Shown: positions 21,731-31,699 of the stretch, one piece after another
How positions within the stretch are numbered: position 1 is the first letter of the stretch
Layout: the number at the start of each line of letters is the position of its first letter
Assembly (NCBI GenBank): GCA_023213395.1
Contig: CM041465.1
Location: 249,433,741-249,497,740, forward strand
Source of the DNA: Cycas panzhihuaensis
Lineage: Eukaryota > Cycadophyta
Direction of reading: 5' to 3'
DNA length: 64,000 nucleotides
The notes under the pieces: generated by a model
Database searches by the model: none
Seen by the model: only the letters and a program-made list of their open reading frames with translations
What the model was told of the DNA's origin: nothing
Position numbers and translations under genes: made by a program

Positions 21731-22067
21731 GTGCCTTTAGGTGCCATAGTTTTCAACATCGACCAATTTATTTGTCTAAGAGTTGAACAAGTTTCTACCC
21801 AACATGTTTATGTGAAAAAAATAAAAAAAGCACCCAAAAAATTTAAAAACACGCATATAATGGGCACTAAATAACCTTGGTGCACCATGCACTAATATTT
21901 TGTTATTTTTAATATTTTGAATGCCCTTGGTCACTTTGTGAAGCACTGAAAAAACAAAAAATATCATTGACACCAAGCAAGGAGTTGGAAAATTCTCATA
22001 TCATCTTTGCAGAATGATAGAGAATTAAAAGTTACATATCCCTATGCTTTCAAAATTTTGGTTAGGT
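21731..22067 (-). other. 5' leader of copia-1, right of element B
   Basis: This is the other side of the target that element B split. On the minus strand it should hold the leader and start of the copia-1 gag. The coding start cannot be fixed because the frame is broken. Confidence 0.4.
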
Positions 22068-22340
22068 TGCTAGAAAAGGCATACAAGACATGGAAATTTC
22101 TAGGTAGAATTGGTCCACCCATAAAATAATTCATTAAATCCTTATCTCAAATATTGTACATTCCCAATATATTTTTACTTATAACCATAATCTCGTGATT
22201 AATGGTGTAATGATCGACTAGTTTGTTACACACATAATACACGAGTGGTGACCCTCTTATCCTAATATAACTTAGTATTAATTTATTTCCTAACACTAAG
22301 TTATATAATCATGTAAACATTAAATATAGCTATTCTAACA
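22068..22340 (-). repeat. Copia LTR, about 273 bp, probably 5' LTR of copia-1
   Basis: On the minus strand it starts TGTTAGAATAGC. It aligns along its length with the LTRs at 24672-24957 and 37150-37439, which share GTAACAAAC and AGTGTTAGGAAATAA. No PBS is visible next to it, so it could also be a solo LTR. Confidence 0.65.
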
Positions 22341-23540
22341 CATGTGACTAGGGGGTATCTAGAAAGGGGGCTAGTTGTTATATATAAAATGTTTATAAAA
22401 ATGATTTAATACATCATCGCTTAAGAAAATGAAAAATATAGCATTATCAATAGTTTTGAAATGGCAAATATTCACTAATTTTGTCCTTGCGTTGATGGAT
22501 TTTTGGTGATTTGGAGAATTGAATCAAATTGATTCAAGACTTTGTGGATTCATCTATGAATGTATCAGCTTTGGGCTTCATCTTAGGGCATTTTTTTTTT
22601 CCACTTTCGGTAATGTCTAGCTTTTTTGATCTACTACCACCCAAATTGCATTCATGGTTCTTCATTTTCTATGTATTTTCTTGATAGTCTTCATGCGAAC
22701 CTACTACGAAGTTTGTTCTTTTGATGCCCTAACATCTCGCATTTGACATCATTGCTTTTTAAAAACCCGAGTTTCAACATTTGTATGATGGCATTTGTCT
22801 TTGGCATGATGGCATTCTTCTTTGGCATCATATGTCCTCGATGGTTATCAACATTCAATGCAAGGCGTCTATGTTTATAGAATCAAACCTTCATCTGGCT
22901 TGCTCTACTAAACATGTTCAGAGCCTACATTTGTGATCCGAACCCCATAAACACAAAAAAATTTACATTTGGTCATGATCCAGATTTGCATCAAAAACTT
23001 CATAATTTAAAATCTACTTTGAGCTTTTATTCTTTAAATCACTTGTCCATCTCTACGTTTGGGTCTTTAAATATTGCTAAACTTAAAAAATCTGCTTCAG
23101 AATTTTTATGAAAATCCATGAAACCTACCGCATAGGTGATAATTTACTTTTTTCTTTCATCCTTTTTTTAAATTTTTTCTATGCTCTAGTCATAGAATTG
23201 ACTAAAACTCTTCCACAAATAGCAACTTGAAAAATTTAAAACCCTACTTAGATTTGAAATCCATAGACTAAATTTCCCACAAAAAAATATTGTTATTATT
23301 TTTGTCCAATAATTGAATAGAACACCCCCATTGAAGGTTTTGAAAGTCATTAAAAATTCACTACAAATTCCACAATAATCTTTGTAATTCTTCACATAAG
23401 CTCAATTTTTTTAAAATTAGTTTCACCGTAGCATACTTGACTAAAAGCCAATTAATCTGTTGACTCGAACTAACTTTGCACCTTGCAAGCCCTTCAAAAC
23501 TAGCTCCTCGCACTTGCTTTGATATTAAATGTAAGAAATA
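22341..23540. other. Unassigned AT-rich DNA
   Basis: I see no recognisable domain on either strand in about 1.2 kb. Short open frames here show no family motif. A repeated phrase ATGATGGCATT...CTTTGGCAT near 22784-22830 is low-level internal duplication. Confidence 0.35.
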
Positions 23541-24455
23541 TGATCCCAAAATAGAGCTTAATTGGTGAAGAAGTCAATTATCAACCTTTCTCCTTGATAT
23601 CCTGGGAGTTAGTGTAGAAATCCCAATAACATCAAAACAAGAATGAGCCCACAAAAGGAAATTCTACACCAAATCATTTATACTTGCCATTGCTCCAAAA
23701 GTATGAAGAGTAATACTTTTATTAAACTGTAAAAATCTCCATTTAATGGTGGAGAAAACAACTAGCAAAAGAATGGTCAAATTACAAGGAATAGATGATA
23801 CAATTATACCATAAGGGGGACTCCAACCCTCCAAAATGCTTCTCCAAGGATGCTTCCCAAGTCAAGTGCCTTTCACCTTCAAGAACCAAGTATCCAACCA
23901 CGTAAATGGGCTCAAGAGGGCTCAATTTATAGAAAGAAACCCAAATTGCATGTTTAACAAGTGGCAATCATGCAAGTATAACCACTAACAACCAGAATGC
24001 ATGTTGTCCAAGTGGCCTTCATGCAATTCTTAAAATTTGCAGCTTGTAACTAGGCTTAACGAACTCCAATTTGGCTCAAATTTGGTACACGTATATGAAC
24101 ACATGTCCCCTTCGCTTCCTCAAAATTTTAGCTCATTTGGATGTCATTTGACTGCATTTTCATTGATTTAATGATAGTATGTATTTGCTGTTTTTCTGCT
24201 GGTTGTGGGATCAATTGTTTGCAAAACAAGGTTTGAAATCTAATCAAATGATATTTTCTGAACTCCACCTTTTGTACACATGTAGTGGGTTGTGTCTTTT
24301 TCCTTTCCACAAAATTTCATATAAGTTTGATACCATTTGGCCATATCTCTTTCAGTTATGCCAATGCCTAGCATTTTCTGCATCTTGTAGACATATGGTA
24401 GATCCTCCTAGCATTTTCTGCCTCCTGTAAATATATGGTAGATCCTCCTGGATCA
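23541..24455 (-). mobile_element. Solo LTR, same family as 44538-45605, inverted
   Basis: It begins TGATCCCAAAATAGAGC and ends CCTCCTGGATCA on the + strand. It matches the reverse complement of 44538-45605 over almost its full length but lacks that copy's 202-bp tandem duplication. Flanks AAATA and AAAGT form at best an eroded TSD. A CTATAAATT-type TATA box and an AATAAA signal are placed as in an LTR on the minus strand. Confidence 0.8.
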
Positions 24456-24577
24456 AAAGTTCGCAAGGATTGAAAATGCGAACATGCCAAATTTATTAGG
24501 TATGATTGTTCTACCTTCAAAACTATTCATTCATTCATGATGCTCGATATCATAATGTACAAGTTGCTATACACACA

Positions 24578-24584
24578 CACACAG

Positions 24585-24631
<47 letters not shown>
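24578..24631. repeat. AT-dinucleotide microsatellite
   Basis: Mostly (AT)n after a short ACACAC run and one GTAT break. Confidence 0.9.
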
Positions 24632-24633
<2 letters not shown>

Positions 24634-24671
24634 AGTCTAGATCAATAATGATCTATGTATGACCTATACCC

Positions 24672-24957
24672 TGTTAGAATGGTTAGGATTTAATGTTTAC
24701 ATGATTTGTAACTTAGTGTTAGGAAATAAGTTAATACTAAGTTCTGTTGTGATATGAGTTGGTTGGGGATCACCGCTCACATATGTTACATGTGTAACAA
24801 ACCAGTTGTTCATTACACCACTAAATCACCGAATTGTACTTGTATATAAAGATGTATTGGGAATGTATAGAATTGAGAGAGGTTTAATGGATTATTTTAT
24901 GGGTAGACCAATTCTATCAAAAATATCCATGTATCGTCTCCACTTTGATATTCTACA
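24672..24957 (+). repeat. Copia 5' LTR (286 bp)
   Basis: Starts TGTTAGAATGG, ends TATTCTACA, and is followed directly by a PBS. It is the + strand relative of 37150-37439. Contains TTGTATATAAAGATG, a plausible TATA box, near 24838-24852. The matching 3' LTR is not in view. Confidence 0.8.
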
Positions 24958-24968
24958 TGGTATCAAAG
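24958..24968 (+). other. Copia PBS (TGGTATCAAAG)
   Basis: Immediately follows the LTR. It matches the initiator-Met-type PBS with one change from TGGTATCAGAG. Confidence 0.8.
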
Positions 24969-25403
24969 TTATTTGAAGTATGTATCGGTGTTGTGGATGT
25001 GTGACTGGGGCACTTCTTGTATGTTGATGATGAAGGTCAACATAGACTTGCAACATACGAGAGATGCATTCAAAGGTGAGAGGTTTTGGGGATGGGTGTG
25101 ATCCTTCATTGGAAAGTGTGAGCATATGGTTGTGCAAAGGTGCTAGAGTTCGAAAGCGTGAGGAGGCTTGTGGGAGAATGGTGAATCTTATTAACAGAGC
25201 AATAAGCTTCATGTGGAGCAGTAACTAGCAAGTCTGCCAAGGAGTAGTAGATATAGTTCTCAAAGGAGGAGCTACTCGACTGTTGCAATTGTTGTCATCG
25301 TCAACTTCTGGAATTTCTACATTTTTATCAAGGCTTTCTCTATTGAGCAACAATCTCTTGCCAAATTCCCACCCCAACAATAACAAGATTGGAGATTGCA
25401 ATC
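24969..25403 (+). other. Internal remnant of the 24672 copia
   Basis: Leader-like sequence without a recognisable gag frame. It is cut at 25404 by the next element. Confidence 0.4.
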
Positions 25404-25811
25404 TGTTAGAAATAATGTACATACCCATTTCATTTTCATTTATCATGTCATTAGAATATTTTCTCACATGGAATATTCTTGGACAAAGTTAAAGATGGTT
25501 GTGAAGTCATTAAATAAGGTGGTTAGTGGAAGTCAAAGTTAGTTGAAACATTAATAAGGTAGTTAGAGGCAACCATAAAATATAGTAGGCTAGTCCACCA
25601 TAAAATATGGTAGCCCATTAATTATCCACTATGGAAGTAGTTAGAACTACCAATTTATTTTTAAAAATTTTGTAGTCTTTATATATCTGATGTATTCAAC
25701 TACTTTGATGAATGAGAAGGTCGATGAGTTGTGATTCCTTGATGCATAGTCATGTCTTGCTTGTGCATGTGATATGTGTCGTGTATTCTTCTCATATCCC
25801 TTTTTCTAACA
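25404..25811 (+). repeat. 5' LTR of the small copia (408 bp)
   Basis: TGTTAGAAATAATG to TTTCTAACA. It contains TTTATATATC (TATA-like) near 25677-25686. A CATAAAATATGGTAG phrase is duplicated near 25573 and 25602; the 3' LTR has one copy. Confidence 0.9.
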
Positions 25812-25823
25812 TGGTATCAGAGC
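25812..25823 (+). other. PBS of the small copia (TGGTATCAGAGC)
   Basis: A perfect initiator tRNA-Met type site immediately after the 5' LTR. Confidence 0.95.
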
Positions 25824-26242
25824 TCCCATGTTTTTTGATAGTTGTGTATTGTGTCATTGACTCTTAAAGAAAATTTTGGTAGTGAGTCGTTTAAAGACTT
25901 CACTCACACTCGACTTTGTCTATCTGCAAGCTGCCTATTCTTACTTGTCTGTTTGCCAGAACATGAACTGTCGCCCGGCTAATGTCTTTTATTAATAGTC
26001 TTTTATCCTATGAAGAACTTTAATTCATCCTTTTAGGATTTTTTTTTTTTAATTAGGTCTTATATCTCAAGAGGATTTTATAAGCTATTTATTCCTAGCA
26101 TTTTATCCTCTTTAAAGCATACTTCTTGGCTTTTTTGGTGTACTTCTTATGTGTATTACCAACCTTGCAGTCATTGAGTCATAATTGATACTCATACTTG
26201 CAGTGGTTTAACATTTATTTTCCTTAGTTACAAAATTTAATA

Positions 26243-26765
26243 ATGTCATCTGTGAATATTGTTGGCTATAGCTTGCCTGAATCACAAAAACTAGATGGGA
26301 AGAATTATGTGACATGGAAATTTAAAATTTCCAATGTTCTAGACTTACATAGGCTTATGGAAATTGTCGATGGAGAAGTCAAGAAGCCAAAAACAGACCT
26401 AATTGATGAAATCGAACAAGCCGTAGGAGATAAGAGAGACATTTGTTGTTGTAGGAGAAATTGTAGAGGATATCACTCTTAACAACCTGCATGAGGGCTA
26501 TCATACTTTTGTAACAAGGCAAGTCGACCTCAACATATTTCCTTTGGTGAGTTGGGTGGCTTATTACTACATGAAGAGCAATGAATTGTTTGTTATGGTG
26601 ATGATAGTAGCAGTGCTATGGTGTTTTCATTAAAATTTAAAAAGAAAACACCTAACAATTCTACAAAGCAACAATCACAAGGCAGTAATAATAATTAACA
26701 TAAATCGAAGCATGATATTGTCTGTCGATATTATGACATTTGGAGAAGCAAGGACCAAGAGTGTG
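26243..26765 (+). pseudogene. Small copia gag fragment
   Basis: From ATG 26243 the frame reads MSSVNIVGYSLPESQKL, then DGKNYVTWKFKISNVLDL, the start of copia gag (L-G-NY--WK-KI). It stops at 26482. A decayed zinc knuckle, VCRYYDIWRSKDQECG, lies near 26720-26765. The central gag helices are largely lost. Confidence 0.8.
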
Positions 26766-26859
26766 GTATTCATGCATTGATGATCACATTTTATCTCTTG
26801 GATTCACTAGATGTGAACCAGATCATAGCGTGTATGTATTGCATAAGGATGATGAAATC

Positions 26860-27340
26860 TTCTTTGGTAGCTTTGTACAAACAATTGGTGGGTAGTCTCA
26901 TTTATTTGGTTAACACTAGGCTTAATCAACATCAGGATATGCGTTTGCACTTAGTAGTTTTGGTTTGATCTCTTGGAGTATTTACAAACAATCTACAATT
27001 TCTTTGTCTTTCACTAAGGTAGAATACAAAGTAGTAGTTATAACAATATGTGAAGCCATTTGGCTTAGAGTACTTCTTTAACCACTTTGGACTTATTCAA
27101 TTGTTCTATGACAATCAAGGTGCCATTCAACTATCGAAGAATCCGGTTTTCCACTCCAGAACCAAGCACGTGGAAATTCACCATCATTTTATTCGAGAGT
27201 AGGTGGAGCATGGCATAGCTGAATTGATCTATTATTTCTTAGAAGATCAAATTGCTGATATTCTTACTAAGGCTTTGACTCATGAGAAGTTCGAGAGACT
27301 GAAGACATTGATCTTTATGAGAGAAAATGATCTTAACATT
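26860..27340 (+). pseudogene. Small copia RT end and RNase H
   Basis: ALYKQLVGSLIYLVNTRLN (near 26868) is the end of copia RT. SWSIYKQSTISLSFTKVEY, then EAIWLRV, belong to copia RNase H. The final block near the stop is altered from the usual ADILTKAL form (ADILTKALTHEKFE can be read in one frame, 27251-27292). Frames shift between these pieces. Confidence 0.8.
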
Positions 27341-27349
27341 ATGGGAGGG
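27341..27349 (+). other. PPT of the small copia (ATGGGAGGG)
   Basis: Purine-rich and immediately before the 3' LTR; typical for Ty1/copia. Confidence 0.85.
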
Positions 27350-27744
27350 TGTTAGAAATAATGTACATTCCCATTTCATATTTATTTAGTTTCATTTCTC
27401 ATGTCATTAGAATATTTCCTCACATGGAATATTCTTGGTCAAATTAAAGTTGTTTGAAGTCATTAAATAAGGCAATTAGTGGAAGTCAAAGTTAGTTGAA
27501 GCATTAATAAGGTAGTTAGAGGCAACCATAAAATATGGTAGGCCATTAATTATCCGTTATGAAAGTAGTTAGAACTACCAATCTATTTTTTGAAAATTTG
27601 TAGTTTATATATCTATCTGATGTATTCAACTACTTTGATGAATGAGAAGGCTGGAGAGTTGTGATTCATTGACACATGGTCATCCCTTGCTTGTTGTGCA
27701 TGTGATACGTGTCATGTATTCTTCTCATATCCCTTTTTCTGACA
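27350..27744 (+). repeat. 3' LTR of the small copia (395 bp)
   Basis: Pairs with 25404-25811; the two differ by small indels and substitutions. Ends TTTCTGACA where the 5' LTR has TTTCTAACA. Confidence 0.9.
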
Positions 27745-27915
27745 CATGCAACGGTCGTCGACTGTCAAGGTTAAATTGGAAGATATTTTTGAAGTTAATC
27801 TTATTAGAGGTTTATGAAGTGATTGCTTAGAATTGAAGGACAACGATGGCAAAAGTAATGTTGATGATGGTCACAACAACATTGATAATCCCATGGAATT
27901 GGACCTTACTTTGAA

Positions 27916-28248
27916 TTGCGAGTTATCAGGGTCTCGTCTCTCGACATAAAAACACTTGGTAAAAGATTGAAAACCTTTCACGCAAATTGGAAACAGAACA
28001 AGCACACGAGGTTTCAGATAGTCAATGTTGGTAATGAGTTTTCAGAGATACTTACTATTAGGGATGACAAACAGAGGGACTTTGTAGATGCCAAAGTAAG
28101 GGAGAAAGGCCCAAAAATATTTTTAACATTGAAAGAATCAATTTTGAAAGCGTTCAAAGCATTGAATTGCAATGATAAGGTATGTGTTGGGATATATTTT
28201 GGCACACTAGGCTATGTGGGAACCAGATGTAGCTTGTGTTATCATTGA
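27916..28248 (+). CDS. Unrecognised open frame, 110 codons
   Basis: An ATG-initiated frame rich in Lys, with MRVIRVSSLDIKTLGKRLKT and later KGPKIFLTLKESILKAFKAL. It runs into the gypsy LTR fragment that begins at 28185, so its end is not its own. I do not recognise the family. It may be a remnant of the element hosting the 25404-27744 insertion or of a host exon. Confidence 0.25.
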   Translation: MRVIRVSSLDIKTLGKRLKTFHANWKQNKHTRFQIVNVGNEFSEILTIRDDKQRDFVDAKVREKGPKIFLTLKESILKAFKALNCNDKVCVGIYFGTLGYVGTRCSLCYH

Positions 28249-28430
28249 AGTGTAGATATAGACCGTACGAAGGTACATATGACATGGAAAGTGGAAGAAA
28301 TCAACATTTTGGGTACGTATGATAGGTGCGTACCTGAACAGGTACATAATACAGAATACGTACCATCTACGGTACGCAAGCAAACAACAAGGGTACGCAC
28401 GATAGAACTGGAATTGCAGAGATATGGATC
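28185..28430 (+). repeat. Partial LTR of the element B/C family
   Basis: Begins TGTTGGGATATATTTTG and aligns with the start of the element C LTR (shared CTATG, AAAGTGGAA, GGTACGTATG, CGGTACGCAAGCAAAC). It breaks off at about 28430, well before the TATA and polyadenylation parts. It is more diverged than the B and C LTRs. Confidence 0.65.
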
Positions 28431-28930
28431 TGGTCGGGGTTATTAAACCACAACAGAATTGAAGATGAATTTACAGTGAATCGTGCAGACTTCCAACTAG
28501 AAACTCTTCTTACATAAAGATATTTATAGCATGTACCTTCAAGACCGCTATTCCACTACAAACAGGGCAGATTTCCTATCTGGGGTACAGACCCTTATAT
28601 TGAACTATCAGAGATTCTTTCTTCATTTAGCAAACCCTAACAGGTTTCAAATCTTCACAAAATTCCACGACAATACTTTCTTTATGTCACTCGTAATTTC
28701 AGTCATCAATCATAGACTTCATAATCTTTTCCTTATAACTAGTTAGGGGAACAATATTACCCGATTCAGATTTCTAACATCTCAATACTTTGGCACACCT
28801 TATATTAATGGTGACCTAGAACTTCTCCTCCTTAATTCAAATCTTCAATTTGGCAACTGTCCTAACGAAGTCACCTTCCTCACTTATCATAGAGATGGCT
28901 AACCTACACAACAATAGCCTTAAGAAGCAA
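28431..28930. other. Unassigned sequence, partly copia leader
   Basis: The right part (about 28775-28930) is the untranslated leader of the minus-strand copia whose PBS is at 28931. The left part (28432-28773, TGGTCGGGG to TTTCTAACA) has LTR-like ends and could be an LTR, but I find no partner. Confidence 0.3.
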
Positions 28931-28945
28931 CCTGCTCTGATACCA
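28931..28945 (-). other. Copia PBS, minus strand (TGGTATCAGAGCAGG)
   Basis: A perfect initiator-Met-type site read on the minus strand, directly inside the LTR at 28946. Confidence 0.9.
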
Positions 28946-29348
28946 TGTTAGATTTCAACATGGGAAGCATTCAACACTAAAGACAATCAATATAATCAAC
29001 GAACAAAGTACAGCTTGTATTAATCCAACATAAGCATGATTACATCAGAACACTCATGCATCATAGACTTAACGTGAGTCTCAATGATGACTTGATTACA
29101 TACCCTACCTCAACCACCTTTATATACAACATAGGTGGAAGAACATACAAGAGATGAGATGCATGTGGGACAAATACCTCTAACCTAGCCAATGACATTT
29201 TACTAGCTAATTAACTAATGACCTTCTAACTTTCCACACAATATTATTATAAGGTATGACCCCTAGACCTTAATACTTAGGACTATGACTATTGACTCTA
29301 AGACACACTTTACTTAGACACATATACATTAAACATTATATTCTAACA
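28946..29348 (-). repeat. Copia 5' LTR (403 bp), minus strand
   Basis: TGTTAGATTTCAAC to ATTCTAACA on the + strand, with the PBS at its left edge. The rest of the element should lie to the left but is lost after about 170 bp. Contains TTTATATACAAC (TATA-like on either strand) near 29120. Confidence 0.85.
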
Positions 29349-29399
29349 ATATCTTATCCATTCTAAGTTTTAATGGACTAGTTGATTCAAAAGAGCATC

Positions 29400-30390
29400 C
29401 ATATTTGTTTAAGTCAATATTGACAATCCAAAGATCACAAATCTGGATAAATTGAAGGCTAGATTTGCAACAACCTTACGTGGTGCAACCTTGGCTTGGT
29501 AAATTTAGAAAGCACAAAATGTGGATGATTGGCATGACATTTAAGAAGAATTCAAAAGGAGGTACAAGGATCTATGAACACAAAGTGCATTGCACAGCTA
29601 GTTGAGTAATATAAGTAGTAAAGAGGCAAGTCCAACAAGGATTATGATATTCGAATTCAGTTATTCATAACAAAATTTAAAACTACAACTACAAAAGGCC
29701 CCAAGTTACACTAGTTCATTCATCGTCTACTACCAAAATATGAGAACAAAATAGAGAGTTCCAACTTGTTGCTACAAATATATGAAAAGCATTGGGTTGC
29801 ACCATTAATGTTAAAGAAGGAATTAAACATGCCACCTTTAAGAAGAAAGCATAGGCAATCATGTGGAATTGTCAAAGAGATTGATGCAAACCACCATTGA
29901 AAAAAACAAGCATGAATTTCAAGAAGAATTCTCTACAACGATAACCAAATTAGAAGGTGATTAACCAACACAAAATTCCAATACCATACTATAACGTTGA
30001 AGAGCATACGAGGAATGAAACTCTAGAACAGGCAACCCCATCAATTGTATCTCCAAAATGATGTTGACCAAGGAAATATTATGAATTTTGTAGGATGTAC
30101 AATCATAGTTCTTAGAAGTGTGCTTTTAACCCTTAAAATAAGCTTAGATGAGCTTCAAGCTGTGGAAGCATGTAGGTATATGCCATTAATAGAGAACAAA
30201 GAAATGGGAATCCATTCAAATAATTTCAAGGGAAGATGCTAATGATACAACGTACTTGATGTAACAAGTGGGGGCACTATCAAAAATATTGCCCTTTTCA
30301 CAAAGTTGAGGGAAATTTCATTTATGAGAACTACAATTCAAGTGTCCATGATAAGGAATATTGTAGAAAAGCTCAAGCATAAACAGGAAA
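29400..30390 (+). pseudogene. Ty3/gypsy gag relic
   Basis: Near 29445-29580 the translation gives LDKLKARFATTLRGATLAW, then DDWHDI-EEFKRRYKDL, the gag core. Near 30255-30285 is a zinc-knuckle remnant CNKWGHYQKYC, preceded by a stop where the first Cys should be. Many stops. It probably belongs with the RT relic at 36170-36600, the two being separated by the hAT insertion and decay. Confidence 0.6.
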
Positions 30391-31699
30391 CATGATTAAC
30401 ACTAGAGGTCCAAAGTGAAATTATGATTGCTTCTAAGCAAATTGGTTGGCACAAAGCAAACAAGGGTGTGGTGTGGCCAATCAAAATGCCCAAATCCAAT
30501 CAGAGAGAGCAAAACTAAAACCATCTCATTGATTGGTGGAAGAGTTGCAACAAGGGTATGGTTCTGCAACCATCTTAGTTAGTCAACCAAACTGCATAAA
30601 TTTGTAGCAAACGTTGCTTCATAAATTGCAAATCATAGGGTATATAAGGAGATGAATGAATTCTCATTGCGTCATGAGCAACCACCATGCAACTTACATT
30701 GTAGTATTCAATCAACAAGTGACAATTCAATTGTCTTGGAGTCCCCTAAAGCAAAATGTTGATCCCAACACCCATAAGACGTTGAGGAAGACCTCAAAAG
30801 AATCTAATGACCAACTAGATGCAACAAGAAGATGAAAAAGACCTATACGAATGCTTGACAACTACTAGATTACATATCATGGAAGCCATTATTAATGGAA
30901 GGTTTAGGTTGAATGTTTTGAGGAAACTTGGGAAAAGATTAGACAACCAAAATGTCCAAAACCTTGAGAATGAGTTTTAAAAAGTTCTAGCATCAAGTAT
31001 AGCTAGACAAACAACCATATCCTATGTTGTTGGGCTAAACATGGATTTTCTAAGGAGTTACATAGCATTGGCTTTAGATGAGATTCGTGATAAAATTTAG
31101 GAACAAGAAACTATTTCTACCTATGTTGCTAAAGATAGAAAAATGACGAAATGAAAAGAGGGAATTCCATTGTTATGTATATGCACACACGCATATTAAA
31201 TTATGCAATTAAAAATAAAAAACTAATAAGTGCCTATGAAAATTAATGACTCTAATGTGCCACCCTTGTGACTAGAAAGTCGCCCTTAATCATTCTTCTC
31301 ATTTTAATCTACCCTCTTAACTGAAGGGTAGCAATTAGATAGCATTTCTCATTGTTTTCTACTCTCTCAACTAGAGGGTAGCTTTTACATAATTTTAAAA
31401 AAGGCATAATAATAGCTTTTGGAATAGGATATGCATACATCAATCAAATATTTAGCGAAAAATGTATGCAATGACATATAAAGACAAAACGAACAAAATT
31501 ATAAACTTTGAAGCAAATGGTCACATGAATACTAAGCAAGAGTACAAGATAGCCAACCAAAGTGTTGTCAAAATAAAATATAATGATGCGCAAAATTTGC
31601 CCCATCAAAAATTTATAACTAGAATACAAAATAGATGGAACATATGATAAAATGACCTCTAAATTCAATTACAATATACATCAAATATATCACTATAGA
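30391..31699. other. Unassigned decayed sequence, probable gypsy interior
   Basis: An open patch near 30840-30965 (YECLTTTRLHIMEAII, then RFRLNVLRKLGKRLDNQ) shows no family I can name. The rest has no clear reading. By position it may be the gag-to-protease part of the + strand gypsy relic. Confidence 0.3.

Larger units (their letters stand above)
25404..27744 (+). mobile_element. Small copia element, internally deleted
   Basis: 5' LTR, PBS, gag, a large internal deletion, the end of RT, RNase H, PPT and 3' LTR, all on the + strand in 2.34 kb. Protease, integrase and most of RT are missing, so it could only have moved with help from another copy. Flanks CAATC and CATGC are not a clear TSD. 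Confidence 0.9.

Noticed and set aside
27916-28248. Weak likeness of the KRLKTFHANWKQNK stretch to the N-terminal region of chromatin factor SPT16
   Set aside because: Only one short segment is similar and the rest does not follow; not enough to name it.
28432-28773. Possible LTR (TGGTCGGGG to TTTCTAACA)
   Set aside because: No partner copy or TSD found; end motifs alone are not enough.
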